A stretch of 64,000 nucleotides of DNA, taken from the NCBI RefSeq assembly GCF_024508315.1, contig NZ_CP101987.1:868001-932000 (forward strand), given 5' to 3'. Source of the DNA: Cellulomonas xiejunii (GTDB taxonomy: Bacteria; Actinomycetota; Actinomycetes; Actinomycetales; Cellulomonadaceae). Numbering within the stretch: the first letter of the stretch is position 1; every line of letters starts with the position of its first letter. The translations under genes were made by a program, and so were the position numbers. The notes under the pieces were generated by a model. That model was not told where the DNA came from. It saw only the letters and a program-made list of their open reading frames with translations, and made no database searches. Below are positions 49,461 through 59,037 of this stretch, one piece after another.

Positions 49461-49727
49461 TCAGCGGCGCTTGCCCGCCCATCCCGCGTAGAGCGCGACG
49501 AACAGCGCCGCGAGCACGATCTGGATGACGACCTCGAGCACGTCGGGTCCCGACGTCTCGTCCCAGCCGGCCAGCGAGGCGATCCACGTACCGATGAGCG
49601 CGGCGACGATCCCGATGAGGATCGTCGCGATGATCGAGATCTTCTGGCGTCCGCGCACGAACAGCCGGCCGAGCGCGCCGATGATCGCGCCGACGACGAT
49701 GGCGCTGATGATTCCGCCGATACCCAT
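49461..49727 (-). CDS. GlsB/YeaQ/YmgE-family stress-response membrane protein
   Basis: 88 residues. ATG 49727 is chosen because GAGGAG lies 5 nt upstream; GTG 49733 sits on that site. Three hydrophobic helices with Gly motifs (GIISAIVVGAIIGALGRLFV, then IIATILIGIVAALIGTWIA) are typical of this small family. Members are induced by stress in several bacteria, but the mechanism is unknown. Confidence 0.9.
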   Translation of the reverse strand: MGIGGIISAIVVGAIIGALGRLFVRGRQKISIIATILIGIVAALIGTWIASLAGWDETSGPDVLEVVIQIVLAALFVALYAGWAGKRR

Positions 49728-49919
49728 GTCCACTCCTCAGAAGTCAGGACCGATGACCGGTCGGGAAGGAAACTAGGGCACTCCCGGCAGTCGCGCCTGT
49801 CGAGGGCTCACGCGGCCTGCCGACGGCAACGATGCGCGGCACGCTGCGTCCCACCCCCGCAGGGGCCTCGACACCGGGGTAGGTTCGCCCCCACTGGTCC
49901 GCCCGTCGTGAGGAGCCCC

Positions 49920-51389
49920 GTGTCCGGCATCCACGGGATCGTGCCCGCGCCGCTCGTCGTCCAGCCGTCGACCCAGGCGCCGTTCGTCATCACCCGCTCG
50001 ACCGTCGTCGTCGTCGACGCCGACGAGGCGCTGCTCCCGCTGGCGGTGCTGACCGCCGACCTGCTCGGCCGCGTGAGCGGGCGAGCCGTCGAGGTGCGTC
50101 GTGCCGAGCCGGACACGGCCGGGGTGGTCCTGATGCGGCTCGTCGACGACCTGCCGCCGGGCACGGAGGCGTACCGCGTGGTCGTGGGGACCGGCCGTGT
50201 CCGGCTCGAGGCGCGGTCCACCGACGGGCTCGTGCACGCGGTCGTCACGCTGCGCCAGCTGCTGCGTGAACGCCCCGACGGCGGCATCGAGGTGGCCGCC
50301 GTGCGGGTCGAGGACGCCCCGCGCTATGCGTGGCGCGGTCTGTCGCTCGACGTGGCACGCCACTTCGTCAGCGTGCCGGACCTCAAGGTCGTCATCGGCC
50401 TGATGGCGCACTACAAGCTCAACGTGCTGCACCTGCACCTGACCGACGACCAGGCGTGGCGCCTGGACATGCCGTCACGGCCGGAGCTGGTGCGCCGGGC
50501 CAGCGCGCACTCGGTGGGAGGCGACGCGGGTGGGTACTACTCGGGCGCCGACTGGGACGAGATCCTCGCGTTCGCCCGGGCGCGGGCGATCCGCGTCGTC
50601 CCCGAGATCGACGTCCCGGGCCACGTGAACGCCGCGCTGCACGCGTACGGCGAGCTCAACCCGGACGGGCAGCCCGCCGACGAGTACCTCGGGATCGACG
50701 TGGGCTTCTCCCGCCTGCACGACGACCTACCCGCGACGCACGCGTTCCTCGCCGACGTCTTCGGCGACCTGGCCGAGATGACCCCCGGCCGGCACGTCCA
50801 CATCGGCGGGGACGAGGTCCTGGCGATGGGTCCCGACGAGTACGCGCGGCTCGTGCGGACCGCCGCGGCCGCCGTCACGGCGCACGGCAAGCGGGTCGTC
50901 GCGTGGCAGGAGGCCGCGTCGGTGCCGGACCTGCCGGCCGGGACCGTCGTGCAGTACTGGGACACGCGTGTGGACGCCGCGCCGCTCGTCGCCGCGGCCC
51001 ACGCCGGAGCCCGGGTGCTGCTGTCGCCGGCGCCGAAGGTCTACCTCGACATGCGGTACGAGGCGGGCGTCGGGCTGGGACAGGAGTGGGCCGGGACGGT
51101 CGAGCTGCGCGACGCGTACGAGTGGGCGCCCGCGTCCCTCGTCGCGGACCTGCCACCCGAGGCCGTCGTGGGTGTGGAGGCCGCGGTGTGGACCGAGACG
51201 CTGCGCACGCTGGACGACCTGACCACGATGCTGCTGCCACGGCTCGCGGCCGTCGCGGAGGTCGCGTGGAGCGAGCCCGCCCGTCGCGACTTCGACGACT
51301 TCACGCGACGGCTGCGCCACCACGGCCGGCACTGGGACCGGATCGGCCTCGCGTGGCACCGCACCCCGCAGGGACGCTGGGACGGGTGA
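49920..51389 (+). CDS. Glycoside hydrolase family 20 beta-N-acetylhexosaminidase
   Basis: 489 residues from GTG 49920 with GAGGAG upstream. An N-terminal GH20b-like alpha/beta domain (residues about 10-125) precedes the barrel: RYAWRGLSLDVARHFVSVPD, LNVLHLHLTDDQAWR and the catalytic pair Asp298-Glu299 in HVHIGGDEVL. The substrate-assisted mechanism uses these two residues. WSEPARRDF near the end is conserved. No signal peptide is seen, so it should act in the cytoplasm on imported chito-oligosaccharides or in wall-fragment recycling. Confidence 0.95.
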   Translation: MSGIHGIVPAPLVVQPSTQAPFVITRSTVVVVDADEALLPLAVLTADLLGRVSGRAVEVRRAEPDTAGVVLMRLVDDLPPGTEAYRVVVGTGRVRLEARSTDGLVHAVVTLRQLLRERPDGGIEVAAVRVEDAPRYAWRGLSLDVARHFVSVPDLKVVIGLMAHYKLNVLHLHLTDDQAWRLDMPSRPELVRRASAHSVGGDAGGYYSGADWDEILAFARARAIRVVPEIDVPGHVNAALHAYGELNPDGQPADEYLGIDVGFSRLHDDLPATHAFLADVFGDLAEMTPGRHVHIGGDEVLAMGPDEYARLVRTAAAAVTAHGKRVVAWQEAASVPDLPAGTVVQYWDTRVDAAPLVAAAHAGARVLLSPAPKVYLDMRYEAGVGLGQEWAGTVELRDAYEWAPASLVADLPPEAVVGVEAAVWTETLRTLDDLTTMLLPRLAAVAEVAWSEPARRDFDDFTRRLRHHGRHWDRIGLAWHRTPQGRWDG

Positions 51390-51414
51390 GACCGGCGCGC
51401 CGGCCGGCCCCACG

Positions 51415-53193
51415 TCAGATCCAGGTGGGCAGCCACATCCGCAGGTGCCACTGGTCGTACGGGATGACGAACCCGACCCACACCGGGTAGAAGAACAGCC
51501 CGACGGCCACGACGAGCGCCACGAACACCCCGACGGCGGCGACCGTCCAACGTCGGGCCCTGCGGTCACGGGCGGTCCCGTCGTCGCCCACCGCCGGCCC
51601 GACGAGCAGCCCGAGGACGTACACCAGCGTCAGCACCACCCACGGCACGAAGGCGATCGTGTAGAACGTGAAGATCGTGCGGTGCGCGTAGGCGAACCAC
51701 GGCACCCACCCGGCCACGATCCCGGACAGCGCCGCACCCGCCCGCCAGTCGCGGTAGCGCACCAGCCAGAACAGCGCCACGAGGATGGCCGCGGTGCCCG
51801 CCCACCAGATGAGCGGGTTGCCGACCGCGACGATCGCCTGCGAGCACGAGGCCGCACCGCACGCCTGCTGGGCGGCGTCGCCCGTGAGGCCCGAGACCTC
51901 CGCCGGGTAGTAGTAGGAGGTGGGCCGCCACTGCACGATCCAGCCGAGCGGGCCCGCCGCGTAGCTGTGCGGTGTCTCCAGGTCGCTGTGGAAGCGCCAC
52001 ATGCCCTGGTGGTAGGACCACAGGGAGCGAAGCGCGGGCGGCAGCCACTGCACGCCCTGGCCGGGGTTGTTCTCCGCCCAGTGCCGGTCCCACCCGCTGT
52101 CCGTCGCGAACCAGCCCGCCCATGACGCGAGGTACGTCGCGAGCGCCGTGGGGACCATGACGAGGAACGCGACCACCGCGTCCTTGACGAGCGTGGCCCG
52201 CACCCACGGGCGCACGCCGGCGCTGCGCCGCGCGGTCGCGTCCCACAGCACCGTGAGCAGGCCGAAGACGGCGAGGAAGTACAGGCCGGACCACTTGGTG
52301 CCGATCGCCAGGCCCAGCAGGACGCCCGCGGCCAGCCGCCACCACCGGAACCCCAGGCCCGGGCCCCAGCCGAGCGGCCCTCCCGAGTCGAGGACGGCAC
52401 CGGCCCGCACGGCCAGGCGGCGACGGGCCTGCTCCCGGTCGAGGATCAGGCACCCGAAGGCGGCGAGCGCGAAGAACATGAGGAACGGGTCGAGCAGGCT
52501 GACGCGGGAGTGCACGATGGCCTGCCCGTCGACCGCGAGGAACAGGCCGGCAGTGGTGCCGAGCGCGGTCGAGGCGAACAGCCGCCGCGCGATGCGCGCG
52601 ATCATGAGGACGGCGAGCGTCCCGCACACGGCCGCCGCCATGCGCCACGCGGCCGAGCTCTCGACGCCGCCGCCCAGGCGGATCCCGAGGGCGATCATCC
52701 ACTTGCCGACGGGGGGGTGGACGACGTACGCGGGGTCGGTGCCGAGCATGCTCACGTCACCGGCCTCGAAGCGCGCGTTCGGCTCGTCGCCCCAGGTGGC
52801 CTCGTAGCCGCGCATCAGCAGGGAGTACGCGTCCTTGACGTAGTACGTCTCGTCGAACACCAGCCGGTGCGGGCGCTCGAGGTTCCACAGCCGCAGGAAC
52901 CCCGCGAGCGCCGTGACGGCCAGCGCCCACAGCCACCCGTGCAGGCGCGCGCGCGGCGTCGCGTCGAGCGCGAGGGTGCCCGCGCCGAGCAGGCGGCGCA
53001 GCAGCCGCTGCCCGTGCGGCTCGGGGTCCTCGGCGGGCTCGTCCGGTCCCTGGTCGTCGGCCGTGCCGGCGGGGTCGTCGACGTCCCGGTCCGGCGCGTC
53101 GGGGGCGGGCGAGGGAAGCGTGTCCGCGCCCGCGTGCGGGGCGGTCCCCTGCTCGGTGGGCTGGCGCTCGGTGTCGTCTCCGTCGGTCGGCAC
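51415..53193 (-). CDS. pmt: Protein O-mannosyltransferase (GT39)
   Basis: 592 residues from GTG 53193. After an acidic Pro-rich cytoplasmic segment of about 75 residues come about eleven transmembrane helices. The GT39 active-site region is FLRLWNLERPHRLVFDETYY, with the catalytic Asp-Glu pair, followed by VVHPPVGKWMIALGI. The C-terminal PMT_4TMC part has WRPTSYYYPAEV, FAYAHRTIFTFYTI and WVGFVIPYDQWHLRMWLPTWI. It transfers mannose from polyprenyl-phosphate-mannose to Sec-exported proteins. The gene is divergent from rsmI, the arrangement in mycobacteria and relatives. Confidence 0.95.
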   Translation of the reverse strand: MPTDGDDTERQPTEQGTAPHAGADTLPSPAPDAPDRDVDDPAGTADDQGPDEPAEDPEPHGQRLLRRLLGAGTLALDATPRARLHGWLWALAVTALAGFLRLWNLERPHRLVFDETYYVKDAYSLLMRGYEATWGDEPNARFEAGDVSMLGTDPAYVVHPPVGKWMIALGIRLGGGVESSAAWRMAAAVCGTLAVLMIARIARRLFASTALGTTAGLFLAVDGQAIVHSRVSLLDPFLMFFALAAFGCLILDREQARRRLAVRAGAVLDSGGPLGWGPGLGFRWWRLAAGVLLGLAIGTKWSGLYFLAVFGLLTVLWDATARRSAGVRPWVRATLVKDAVVAFLVMVPTALATYLASWAGWFATDSGWDRHWAENNPGQGVQWLPPALRSLWSYHQGMWRFHSDLETPHSYAAGPLGWIVQWRPTSYYYPAEVSGLTGDAAQQACGAASCSQAIVAVGNPLIWWAGTAAILVALFWLVRYRDWRAGAALSGIVAGWVPWFAYAHRTIFTFYTIAFVPWVVLTLVYVLGLLVGPAVGDDGTARDRRARRWTVAAVGVFVALVVAVGLFFYPVWVGFVIPYDQWHLRMWLPTWI

Positions 53194-53199
53194 CGGCCC

Positions 53200-53205
53200 A
53201 TCGTA
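53200..53205 (-). promoter_or_regulatory. Leaderless -10 hexamer TACGAT
   Basis: TACGAT ends 6 nt before GTG 53193 of the mannosyltransferase gene. The divergent rsmI gene has CAGGCT 6 nt before its own GTG, so both genes of the pair may be leaderless. Confidence 0.6.
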
Positions 53206-53333
53206 GGGGTAGGCGGACCGGGGCGTTCCGGGCGCACCGGCGAGCAACGGTCGGCGGTCCGACGCGGGTGGGTCGCGGCCGAGGGTGGCTCACCCGAGCG
53301 GGTGGTGGGGTGCCGTGGTGGCAGGCTGGGACG

Positions 53334-54326
53334 GTGACCCCGCCGCCCCCCGTCGAGCCCGCCCCCGACCCCCTGCCGGACGACGTCCCCGGCCTGCTGC
53401 CCGACCCTGCCGGCACGGCGGCGTCGTCCGACGCGACCGAGCCGGTGCCGCCCGCGCGGGTACCGGCGGGGCGCTCGCTGCGCCCCGGCGAGGGTGCGCT
53501 GGTGCTGGCCGCCACGCCGATCGGGGACGCCGAGGACGCGTCGGGCCGGCTGCGCCGGCTGCTGGCCGAGGCGGACGTCGTGGCCGCGGAGGACACGCGA
53601 CGCACGCGCGCGCTGGCCGCGCGGCTGGGTGTGACCGTCACGGGGCGCGTCGTCAGCCACCACGAGCACAACGAGTCCGGGCGCTCCGACGAGCTGCTCG
53701 GCGTCGTGGCGCAGGGTGGCACGGTCCTCGTCGTCACGGACGCCGGCATGCCGACGGTGTCGGACCCCGGGTTCCGGGTCGTGCAGGCGGCCGTCGCCGC
53801 GGGGCTGCCGGTGACGGTGGCGCCGGGGCCGAGCGCGGTCCTGGCGGCGCTGGCGCTGTCGGGCCTGCCGACCGACCGGTTCTGCTTCGAGGGCTTCCTG
53901 CCGCGGCGGGCCGGGGACCGGGCGCGCGCGCTGGCCGCGCTGGCGTCCGAGCGCCGCACGATGGTGCTGTTCGAGGCGCCGCACCGCGTGGCCGAGGCCC
54001 TCGACGCGCTGGTCGCGGCGTTCGGGGCGGACCGCCCGGCCGCGGTGGCCCGTGAGCTGACCAAGACGTACGAGGAGGTGCGCCGCGGACCGCTGGAGGA
54101 GCTGGCCGCGTGGGCGCACGCGGGGGAGGTGCGCGGCGAGGTCGTGATCGTCGTCGGCGGCGCGCCCGCCGACGGCCCGCGGGACGTCGCCGACCTGGTG
54201 CCCGAGGTGCTGGCGCGCGTCGACGGCGGTGAACGGCTCAAGACGGTGGTCGCGGAGGTGGCGGAGGCGACGGGTGTCCCCAAGCGCGACCTGTACGCGG
54301 CGGCCCTGGCGTCGCGCACCCCCTGA
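53334..54326 (+). CDS. rsmI: 16S rRNA (cytidine(1402)-2'-O)-methyltransferase
   Basis: 330 residues from GTG 53334. The family core begins near residue 55: GALVLAATPIGDAEDAS, AEADVVAAEDTRRTRALAARLGV, VVSHHEHNE, VVTDAGMPTVSDPGFRVV, and ALSGLPTDRFCFEGFLPRR. The first 50 residues are an additional Pro/Ala-rich extension that most RsmI proteins lack. The enzyme methylates the ribose of C1402 in the decoding centre using S-adenosylmethionine. Confidence 0.94.
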   Translation: MTPPPPVEPAPDPLPDDVPGLLPDPAGTAASSDATEPVPPARVPAGRSLRPGEGALVLAATPIGDAEDASGRLRRLLAEADVVAAEDTRRTRALAARLGVTVTGRVVSHHEHNESGRSDELLGVVAQGGTVLVVTDAGMPTVSDPGFRVVQAAVAAGLPVTVAPGPSAVLAALALSGLPTDRFCFEGFLPRRAGDRARALAALASERRTMVLFEAPHRVAEALDALVAAFGADRPAAVARELTKTYEEVRRGPLEELAAWAHAGEVRGEVVIVVGGAPADGPRDVADLVPEVLARVDGGERLKTVVAEVAEATGVPKRDLYAAALASRTP

Positions 54327-54384
54327 GGGCACCGCGTCGCTGCACGGGGTCGTGACCAGGGCTGCGGGACGGGCGCGGGCACGG

Positions 54385-54390
54385 CACAGT
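54385..54390 (+). promoter_or_regulatory. Leaderless -10 hexamer CACAGT
   Basis: CACAGT is followed by 6 nt and ATG 54397 of the sugar-dehydrogenase lipoprotein gene, without a ribosome site. Confidence 0.5.
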
Positions 54391-54396
54391 GGGGTC

Positions 54397-55710
54397 ATGC
54401 CAGCCGGACGTCCACGTGACGGTGCACGACGCAGCGCCGGGCGGCGCCCGTCCGCGGTCGCGCGCCGCCTGGTCGCGCACCGCCTGGTCGCGCACGGCCT
54501 GGTCGCACACGGCGTCGTGGCGCTCGCCCTGGTCGCCGGGTGCTCGCCGGACGCCCCGGCCCCCACTGCCCCCACTGCGTCGCCGACGCCGTCGGCCCCC
54601 GGCCCCACGTCCACGGCGGCGGCGCCCGCAGCCCAGCCCGACGCCTCGCCGGTGCGGGACGTCCCGACCGTGACGGTGGCGTCCGTGCAGGACGTCGCCA
54701 CGGGGCTGGACGCACCGTGGGGCCTGGCGTTCCTCCCCGATGGCCGCGCGCTGGTGACCCTGCGGGACGCGGCCGGCCTCGTCCTCGTCGGGGGCGACGG
54801 GTCGCTGACCGACGTGACGGGACCCGGCGCCGACGAGATCGCGGACGCGACCGTCGCGCGCGGCGAGGGCGGGCTGCTGGGCGTGGCCGTCGTCCCGGGC
54901 GCCGCACCGTCCGGGCCGGTGGACGTCGTCGTGTACCTGACCTCCCGCCAGGACAACCGCGTCCTGCGCGCGACGCTCGACGGCGCGACGCTCGGCCCGA
55001 CGCGCGTCCTGCTCGAGGGCGTCCCGAAGGGCTCGAACCACAACGGCGGGCGCCTGGCCTTCGGGCCGGACGGGTACCTGTACGTCACGACGGGGGACAC
55101 GTACACGACGAGTCTGGCGCCGGACCCGGGCAGTCTGGGTGGCAAGGTGCTGCGCGTCACGGCCGACGGCGCGCCCGCGCCCGGCAACCCGGACCCGGCG
55201 TCGCCGGTGTGGACGCGGGGCCACCGCAACGTGCAGGGCATCGGCTGGGCGCCGGACGGGCGCGCGTTCGCTGCGGAGTTCGGGCAGGACACGTGGGACG
55301 AGCTCAACGTGCTGCACGCGGGCGCCGACCACGGCTGGCCCGAGGTCGAGGGGCAGGGCGGGGCGGGGCAGGGGTTCGTCGACCCCGTCGCCGTGTGGGC
55401 CACGTCCGACGCGTCGCCGTCCGGCCTCGCCGTGACCGACGAGGGCGTCTACCTCGCGGGCCTGCGGGGCCGCACGCTGTGGCGCGTGCCCCTGCGGCCC
55501 GTCGACCCCGCGACGCTCGACGACCCGGCCGCCGACGCCTCCGGGGTCGGCACGCCGCAGGCCCTGCTGGCCGGCGAGCACGGCCGGCTGCGGGCCGTCG
55601 AGGTCGCACCGGACGGGTCGCTGTGGGTGCTGACGAACAACACCGACGGCCGCGGCGACCCGGTCCCCGGTGACGACCGCGTCCTGCGCGTCACCGTGAG
55701 AGACGACTGA
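54397..55710 (+). CDS. PQQ-dependent sugar dehydrogenase-like lipoprotein (GSDH family)
   Basis: 437 residues. A long basic N-terminus leads to a lipoprotein signal ending VALALVAGCS. After a Pro/Ser/Thr linker comes a six-bladed propeller of the soluble glucose dehydrogenase/sorbosone dehydrogenase type: TGLDAPWGLAFLPDGRALVT, GSNHNGGRLAFGPDGYLYVTTGD, GHRNVQGIGWAPDGRAFAAEFG and ADHGWPEVEG, which carry the calcium/PQQ-site residues of the family. Whether PQQ is made by this organism cannot be told from the window. Three 15-bp repeats encode VAH steps in the signal's n-region. Confidence 0.92.
   Translation: MPAGRPRDGARRSAGRRPSAVARRLVAHRLVAHGLVAHGVVALALVAGCSPDAPAPTAPTASPTPSAPGPTSTAAAPAAQPDASPVRDVPTVTVASVQDVATGLDAPWGLAFLPDGRALVTLRDAAGLVLVGGDGSLTDVTGPGADEIADATVARGEGGLLGVAVVPGAAPSGPVDVVVYLTSRQDNRVLRATLDGATLGPTRVLLEGVPKGSNHNGGRLAFGPDGYLYVTTGDTYTTSLAPDPGSLGGKVLRVTADGAPAPGNPDPASPVWTRGHRNVQGIGWAPDGRAFAAEFGQDTWDELNVLHAGADHGWPEVEGQGGAGQGFVDPVAVWATSDASPSGLAVTDEGVYLAGLRGRTLWRVPLRPVDPATLDDPAADASGVGTPQALLAGEHGRLRAVEVAPDGSLWVLTNNTDGRGDPVPGDDRVLRVTVRDD
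54466..54510 (+). repeat. Three 15-bp tandem repeats in a signal-peptide region
   Basis: CGCCTGGTCGCGCAC at 54466 and 54481 is identical, and a close copy follows at 54496. They encode RLVAH-RLVAH-GLVAH, lengthening the region before the hydrophobic core of the lipoprotein signal. Confidence 0.8.
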
Positions 55711-55760
55711 GAGTCGCGACGCGCCCGGCGTGTGCGGTTCGGGCGGATCGTCCTGGTCGG

Positions 55761-55766
55761 TACTGT
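55761..55766 (+). promoter_or_regulatory. Possible -10 hexamer TACTGT
   Basis: TACTGT lies about 110 nt upstream of the small membrane protein gene at 55879, in the 168-bp gap after the sugar dehydrogenase. No good -35 element was found. Confidence 0.35.
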
Positions 55767-55878
55767 GTGCGCCGTCCGACGGTCGCGCTCGCGCTCGTCG
55801 GTGGACCGGCCGGACGACGACGGCGGCGGTGATCAGCAGCACGACCACGCGACGACGAGCACACGACGGGAGCCGACC

Positions 55879-56046
55879 ATGCCGGCGAGGGCGAAGAGCA
55901 TCCTCATGTGGATCGTCGTGATCTTCCTGCTGTACGCCGTGGTGACGAACCCCGACCGTGCGGCGGAGGTGGTCGAGAACATCTGGGACTTCATCTACGG
56001 CGCGTTCTCGGGGTTCGCGCGGTTCTTCAGCAACCTGGCGGACTGA
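55879..56046 (+). CDS. Small single-pass membrane protein
   Basis: 55 residues from ATG 55879 with GGGAG upstream. A basic start (PARAKS) leads into one strong transmembrane helix, ILMWIVVIFLLYAVV, followed by an amphipathic region rich in Phe (FIYGAFSGFARFFSNLAD). Less GC-biased hydrophobic codons than its surroundings simply reflect composition. It is followed 48 nt later by a PH-domain membrane protein and may share its transcript. Function unknown, but the type is common in actinobacteria. Confidence 0.8.
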   Translation: MPARAKSILMWIVVIFLLYAVVTNPDRAAEVVENIWDFIYGAFSGFARFFSNLAD

Positions 56047-56094
56047 CCGACGGTGCCGTAGTGCCGTCGAGGCGCGAGGGCGGGAGGTGACGAC

Positions 56095-57237
56095 GTGACG
56101 ACGGACCACGCGACGCGCATCGTCATGTCCCACCGGCTGCTGCGGCGGTACGTGCTGCCGGGGGAGCGCGTCGTCCTGGCGACCCGCCGGCACTGGGCCA
56201 AGCTGCTCGAGCCGGCCCTCGTGGCTGCGGGCGTGTTCGCGGTGTGCGGTTGGCTGACGTACCTGCTGCAGCCGGCCGTCGGTGACGGTGCGCTCGTGGT
56301 GTGGTGGCTGTGGCTCGCCGCGCTGGCGAGGTTCGGGTGGTACCTGCTGCTGTGGCGCGTCGAGTGGTTCGTCGCGACCGACAAGCGGATGCTCCTGCTC
56401 ACCGGCCTCGTCACCCACCAGGTCGGCATGATGCCGCTGATGAAGGTCACGGACATGCGCTACTCGCGGTCCGTCCTGGGGCAGATGCTCGGCTACGGGC
56501 AGTTCCTCCTGGAGTCCGCGGGCCAGGACCAGGCGCTGCGGCAGATCGGCTGGGTGGCGCGGCCCGACGCGACGTACCGGGATCTGTGCGCGCTGATCTT
56601 CACGCCCGCGACGCAGCCGCCGTCCGACGGCGAGGACGACGGCGGTCCTTCCCGCGAGCCGCGCCGCGGCCGCACGCGCAGCCCCGCCGCCCCGCCTCCG
56701 TCGGTGCCGCCGTCGCGCGCGCCCTCGCGTGCCGGTGGCGCCGTCGCGCTCGCCGACGCCCCCGAGGCGCAGGCCGGCACGGTGGACCCGCCCGCGGACG
56801 AGCCGCAGGTCGTCGCGGGGTCCGCCGGGGTGCTGCCCGAGCGGTGGGCGGAGCCGGTGGTGGTGTGGCCGACGCGGGAGCGCCCTTACGAGCCGGACGA
56901 CACCCAGCCGTTGCGCATCCGCACGCCCGACGAGACGGACGACCCCGACGCCGCACCCGACGAGGACGTGCGCGCCGAGCGGCGCCTGCCCCCCACGCTG
57001 GCCGAGGCGGCCGAGGACGGCACGTCGGTCGAGGCCGAGGCGATCGCGGGCGAGGAGGCGCTGCGGCTCGACGAGGAGGAGGCGCACGAGCGCTCCTGGG
57101 ACGTCTCCGAGGGGACCGCGCGCTTCGTCGACCTGGGCCGCCGGCGGTGGCGCGAGGACGCCGACGAGCCCGAGCCCCCGGCCGAGCAGGGCCTGCAACG
57201 CGGAATCGAGGACGAGGACGAGGGGCGTCCCACCTAG
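56095..57237 (+). CDS. Membrane-anchored bacterial PH-domain protein with acidic tail
   Basis: 380 residues from GTG 56095 after GGGAGGT. Residues about 20-85 contain two transmembrane helices next to the YVLPGERVVLATRRHWAKLL segment that opens bPH2-type proteins. The PH-like strands follow (EWFVATDKRMLLLTGLVTHQ, VTDMRYSRSVLGQMLGYGQF). Residues 175-380 are Pro-, Ala- and acid-rich and should be disordered. Bacterial PH proteins are poorly understood. The TAG stop overlaps the -10 box of metG. Confidence 0.85.
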   Translation: MTTDHATRIVMSHRLLRRYVLPGERVVLATRRHWAKLLEPALVAAGVFAVCGWLTYLLQPAVGDGALVVWWLWLAALARFGWYLLLWRVEWFVATDKRMLLLTGLVTHQVGMMPLMKVTDMRYSRSVLGQMLGYGQFLLESAGQDQALRQIGWVARPDATYRDLCALIFTPATQPPSDGEDDGGPSREPRRGRTRSPAAPPPSVPPSRAPSRAGGAVALADAPEAQAGTVDPPADEPQVVAGSAGVLPERWAEPVVVWPTRERPYEPDDTQPLRIRTPDETDDPDAAPDEDVRAERRLPPTLAEAAEDGTSVEAEAIAGEEALRLDEEEAHERSWDVSEGTARFVDLGRRRWREDADEPEPPAEQGLQRGIEDEDEGRPT

Positions 57238-57240
57238 GAT
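57235..57240 (+). promoter_or_regulatory. Leaderless -10 hexamer TAGGAT overlapping a stop codon
   Basis: The first three bases are the stop codon of the PH-domain gene. Six nt separate the hexamer from ATG 57247 of metG, which has no ribosome site. Confidence 0.6.
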
Positions 57241-57246
57241 CGAGGC

Positions 57247-59034
57247 ATGTCCCGCATCCTGTCGGCCGTCGCCTGGCCCTACGCGAACGGCCCCCGCCAC
57301 ATCGGTCACGTCGCCGGCTTCGGCATCCCCTCGGACGTCTTCAGCCGGTACATGCGCATGGCGGGGCACGACGTGCTGATGGTCTCGGGCACCGACGAGC
57401 ACGGCACGCCCATCCTCGTGCAGGCCGACAAGGAGGGCGTCAGCGCCCAGGAGCTCGCGGACCGCTATAACCGCGTCATCGTCGAGGACCTCACGGCACT
57501 CGGCCTGTCGTACGACCTGTTCACCCGCACCACCACGCGCAACCACTACGCCGTGGTGCAGGAGATGTTCCGCACGGTGCACAAGAACGGCTACATGATC
57601 GAGCGGACCACCAAGGGCGCGGTGAGCCCGTCGACGGGCCGCACGCTGCCCGACCGCTACATCGAGGGCACGTGCCCGATCTGCGGGTACGACGGCGCGC
57701 GCGGCGACCAGTGCGACAACTGCGGCAACCAGCTCGACGCGATCGAGCTGATCAACCCGAAGAGCAAGATCAACGGCGAGACGCCGAAGTTCGTCGAGTC
57801 CGAGCACTTCTTCCTCGACCTGCCGGCGTTCGTCGACGCGCTCGGCGACTGGCTGCGCACGCGCACCGGGTGGCGCCCGAACGTCCTGAAGTTTTCGCTG
57901 AACCTGCTCGACGACGTGCGCCCGCGCGCCATGACGCGCGACATCGACTGGGGCATCCCCGTGCCGCTGGACGGCTGGGAGCAGAACCCGACCAAGCGCC
58001 TGTACGTGTGGTTCGACGCCGTGATCGGGTACCTGTCGGCGTCGATCGAGTGGGCGCGGCGCAGCGGCGACCCCGACGCCTGGCGGCAGTGGTGGAACGA
58101 CCCCGAGGCCCTGTCGTACTACTTCATGGGCAAGGACAACATCACGTTCCACTCCCAGATCTGGCCGGCGGAGCTGCTCGGCTACGACGGCAAGGGGTCG
58201 CGCGGCGGGGCGCCCGGCGCGTACGGGGCCCTCAACCTGCCCACCGAGGTCGTGTCCAGCGAGTTCCTCAACGTCGAGGGCAAGCAGTTCTCGACGTCGC
58301 GGGGCCGCGTGATCCTGGTGCGGGACATGCTCGCGCGCTACCAGCCTGACGCGTTGCGCTACTACATCTCGGTGGCCGGCCCCGAGATGCAGGACGTCGA
58401 CTTCACGTGGGCGGAGTTCAAGCGCCGCACGAACGACGAGCTCGTCGCGGGCTGGGGCAACCTGGTCAACCGGACGGCCAGCATGGTGCACAAGAACTTC
58501 GGTGAGATCCCGGCGCCGGGCCGTCGGGAGCCCGTGGACGAGGCGCTGGTCGCCGAGGTCACGACCGCCTTCGGGCGCGTCGGGGAGCTCGTCGGTGCGC
58601 ACCGCCAGCGCCAGGCGCTGCAGGAGGCCATGCGCGTGGTGACCGAGGCCAACCGGTACGTCTCGGAGACCGAGCCGTGGAAGCTCAAGACGGACCCGGA
58701 CCGCCTCGCCACCGTGCTGCACACCACCACCCAGGCGGTCAGCGACCTCAACACGCTGCTCGCGCCCTTCCTGCCGCACAGTGCGCAGGCGGTGCACGAG
58801 GCGCTGGGCGGCACCGGCACGTTCTCGCCGCAGCCGCGCATCGACGAGGTCACGGACCTCGACGACGACTCCCGTCACTACCCCGTCATCACGGGCGACT
58901 ACACGTCGGTCCGCGGGACGTGGCAGCCGAAGGCGGTCGTGCCGGGCACGAAGGTCGGCAAGCCGACGCCCGTCTTCACCAAGCTCGACGACGCGATCGT
59001 CGAGGAGGAGCTCGAGCGGCTCCGGCAGTCCTGA
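57247..59034 (+). CDS. metG: Methionyl-tRNA synthetase
   Basis: 595 residues. HIGH lies at residues 18-21 ([20 protein letters not shown]), the zinc-binding [20 protein letters not shown] in the connective domain, and the KMSKS loop as KQFSTSRG (346-353), the form usual in archaeal-type MetRS enzymes. The anticodon-binding helices follow to the end and there is no C-terminal tRNA-binding (EMAP) domain. With tatD, the rpf genes and rsmA it forms a gene order conserved in actinobacteria, including mycobacteria. Confidence 0.97.
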   Translation: MSRILSAVAWPYANGPRHIGHVAGFGIPSDVFSRYMRMAGHDVLMVSGTDEHGTPILVQADKEGVSAQELADRYNRVIVEDLTALGLSYDLFTRTTTRNHYAVVQEMFRTVHKNGYMIERTTKGAVSPSTGRTLPDRYIEGTCPICGYDGARGDQCDNCGNQLDAIELINPKSKINGETPKFVESEHFFLDLPAFVDALGDWLRTRTGWRPNVLKFSLNLLDDVRPRAMTRDIDWGIPVPLDGWEQNPTKRLYVWFDAVIGYLSASIEWARRSGDPDAWRQWWNDPEALSYYFMGKDNITFHSQIWPAELLGYDGKGSRGGAPGAYGALNLPTEVVSSEFLNVEGKQFSTSRGRVILVRDMLARYQPDALRYYISVAGPEMQDVDFTWAEFKRRTNDELVAGWGNLVNRTASMVHKNFGEIPAPGRREPVDEALVAEVTTAFGRVGELVGAHRQRQALQEAMRVVTEANRYVSETEPWKLKTDPDRLATVLHTTTQAVSDLNTLLAPFLPHSAQAVHEALGGTGTFSPQPRIDEVTDLDDDSRHYPVITGDYTSVRGTWQPKAVVPGTKVGKPTPVFTKLDDAIVEEELERLRQS

Positions 59035-59037
59035 GCC

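Noticed and set aside
55732-55878. N-terminal extension making the small membrane protein 104 residues
   Set aside because: The extension is Arg/Ser/Asp-rich without coding bias, and ATG 55879 has a good ribosome site directly before the transmembrane helix.
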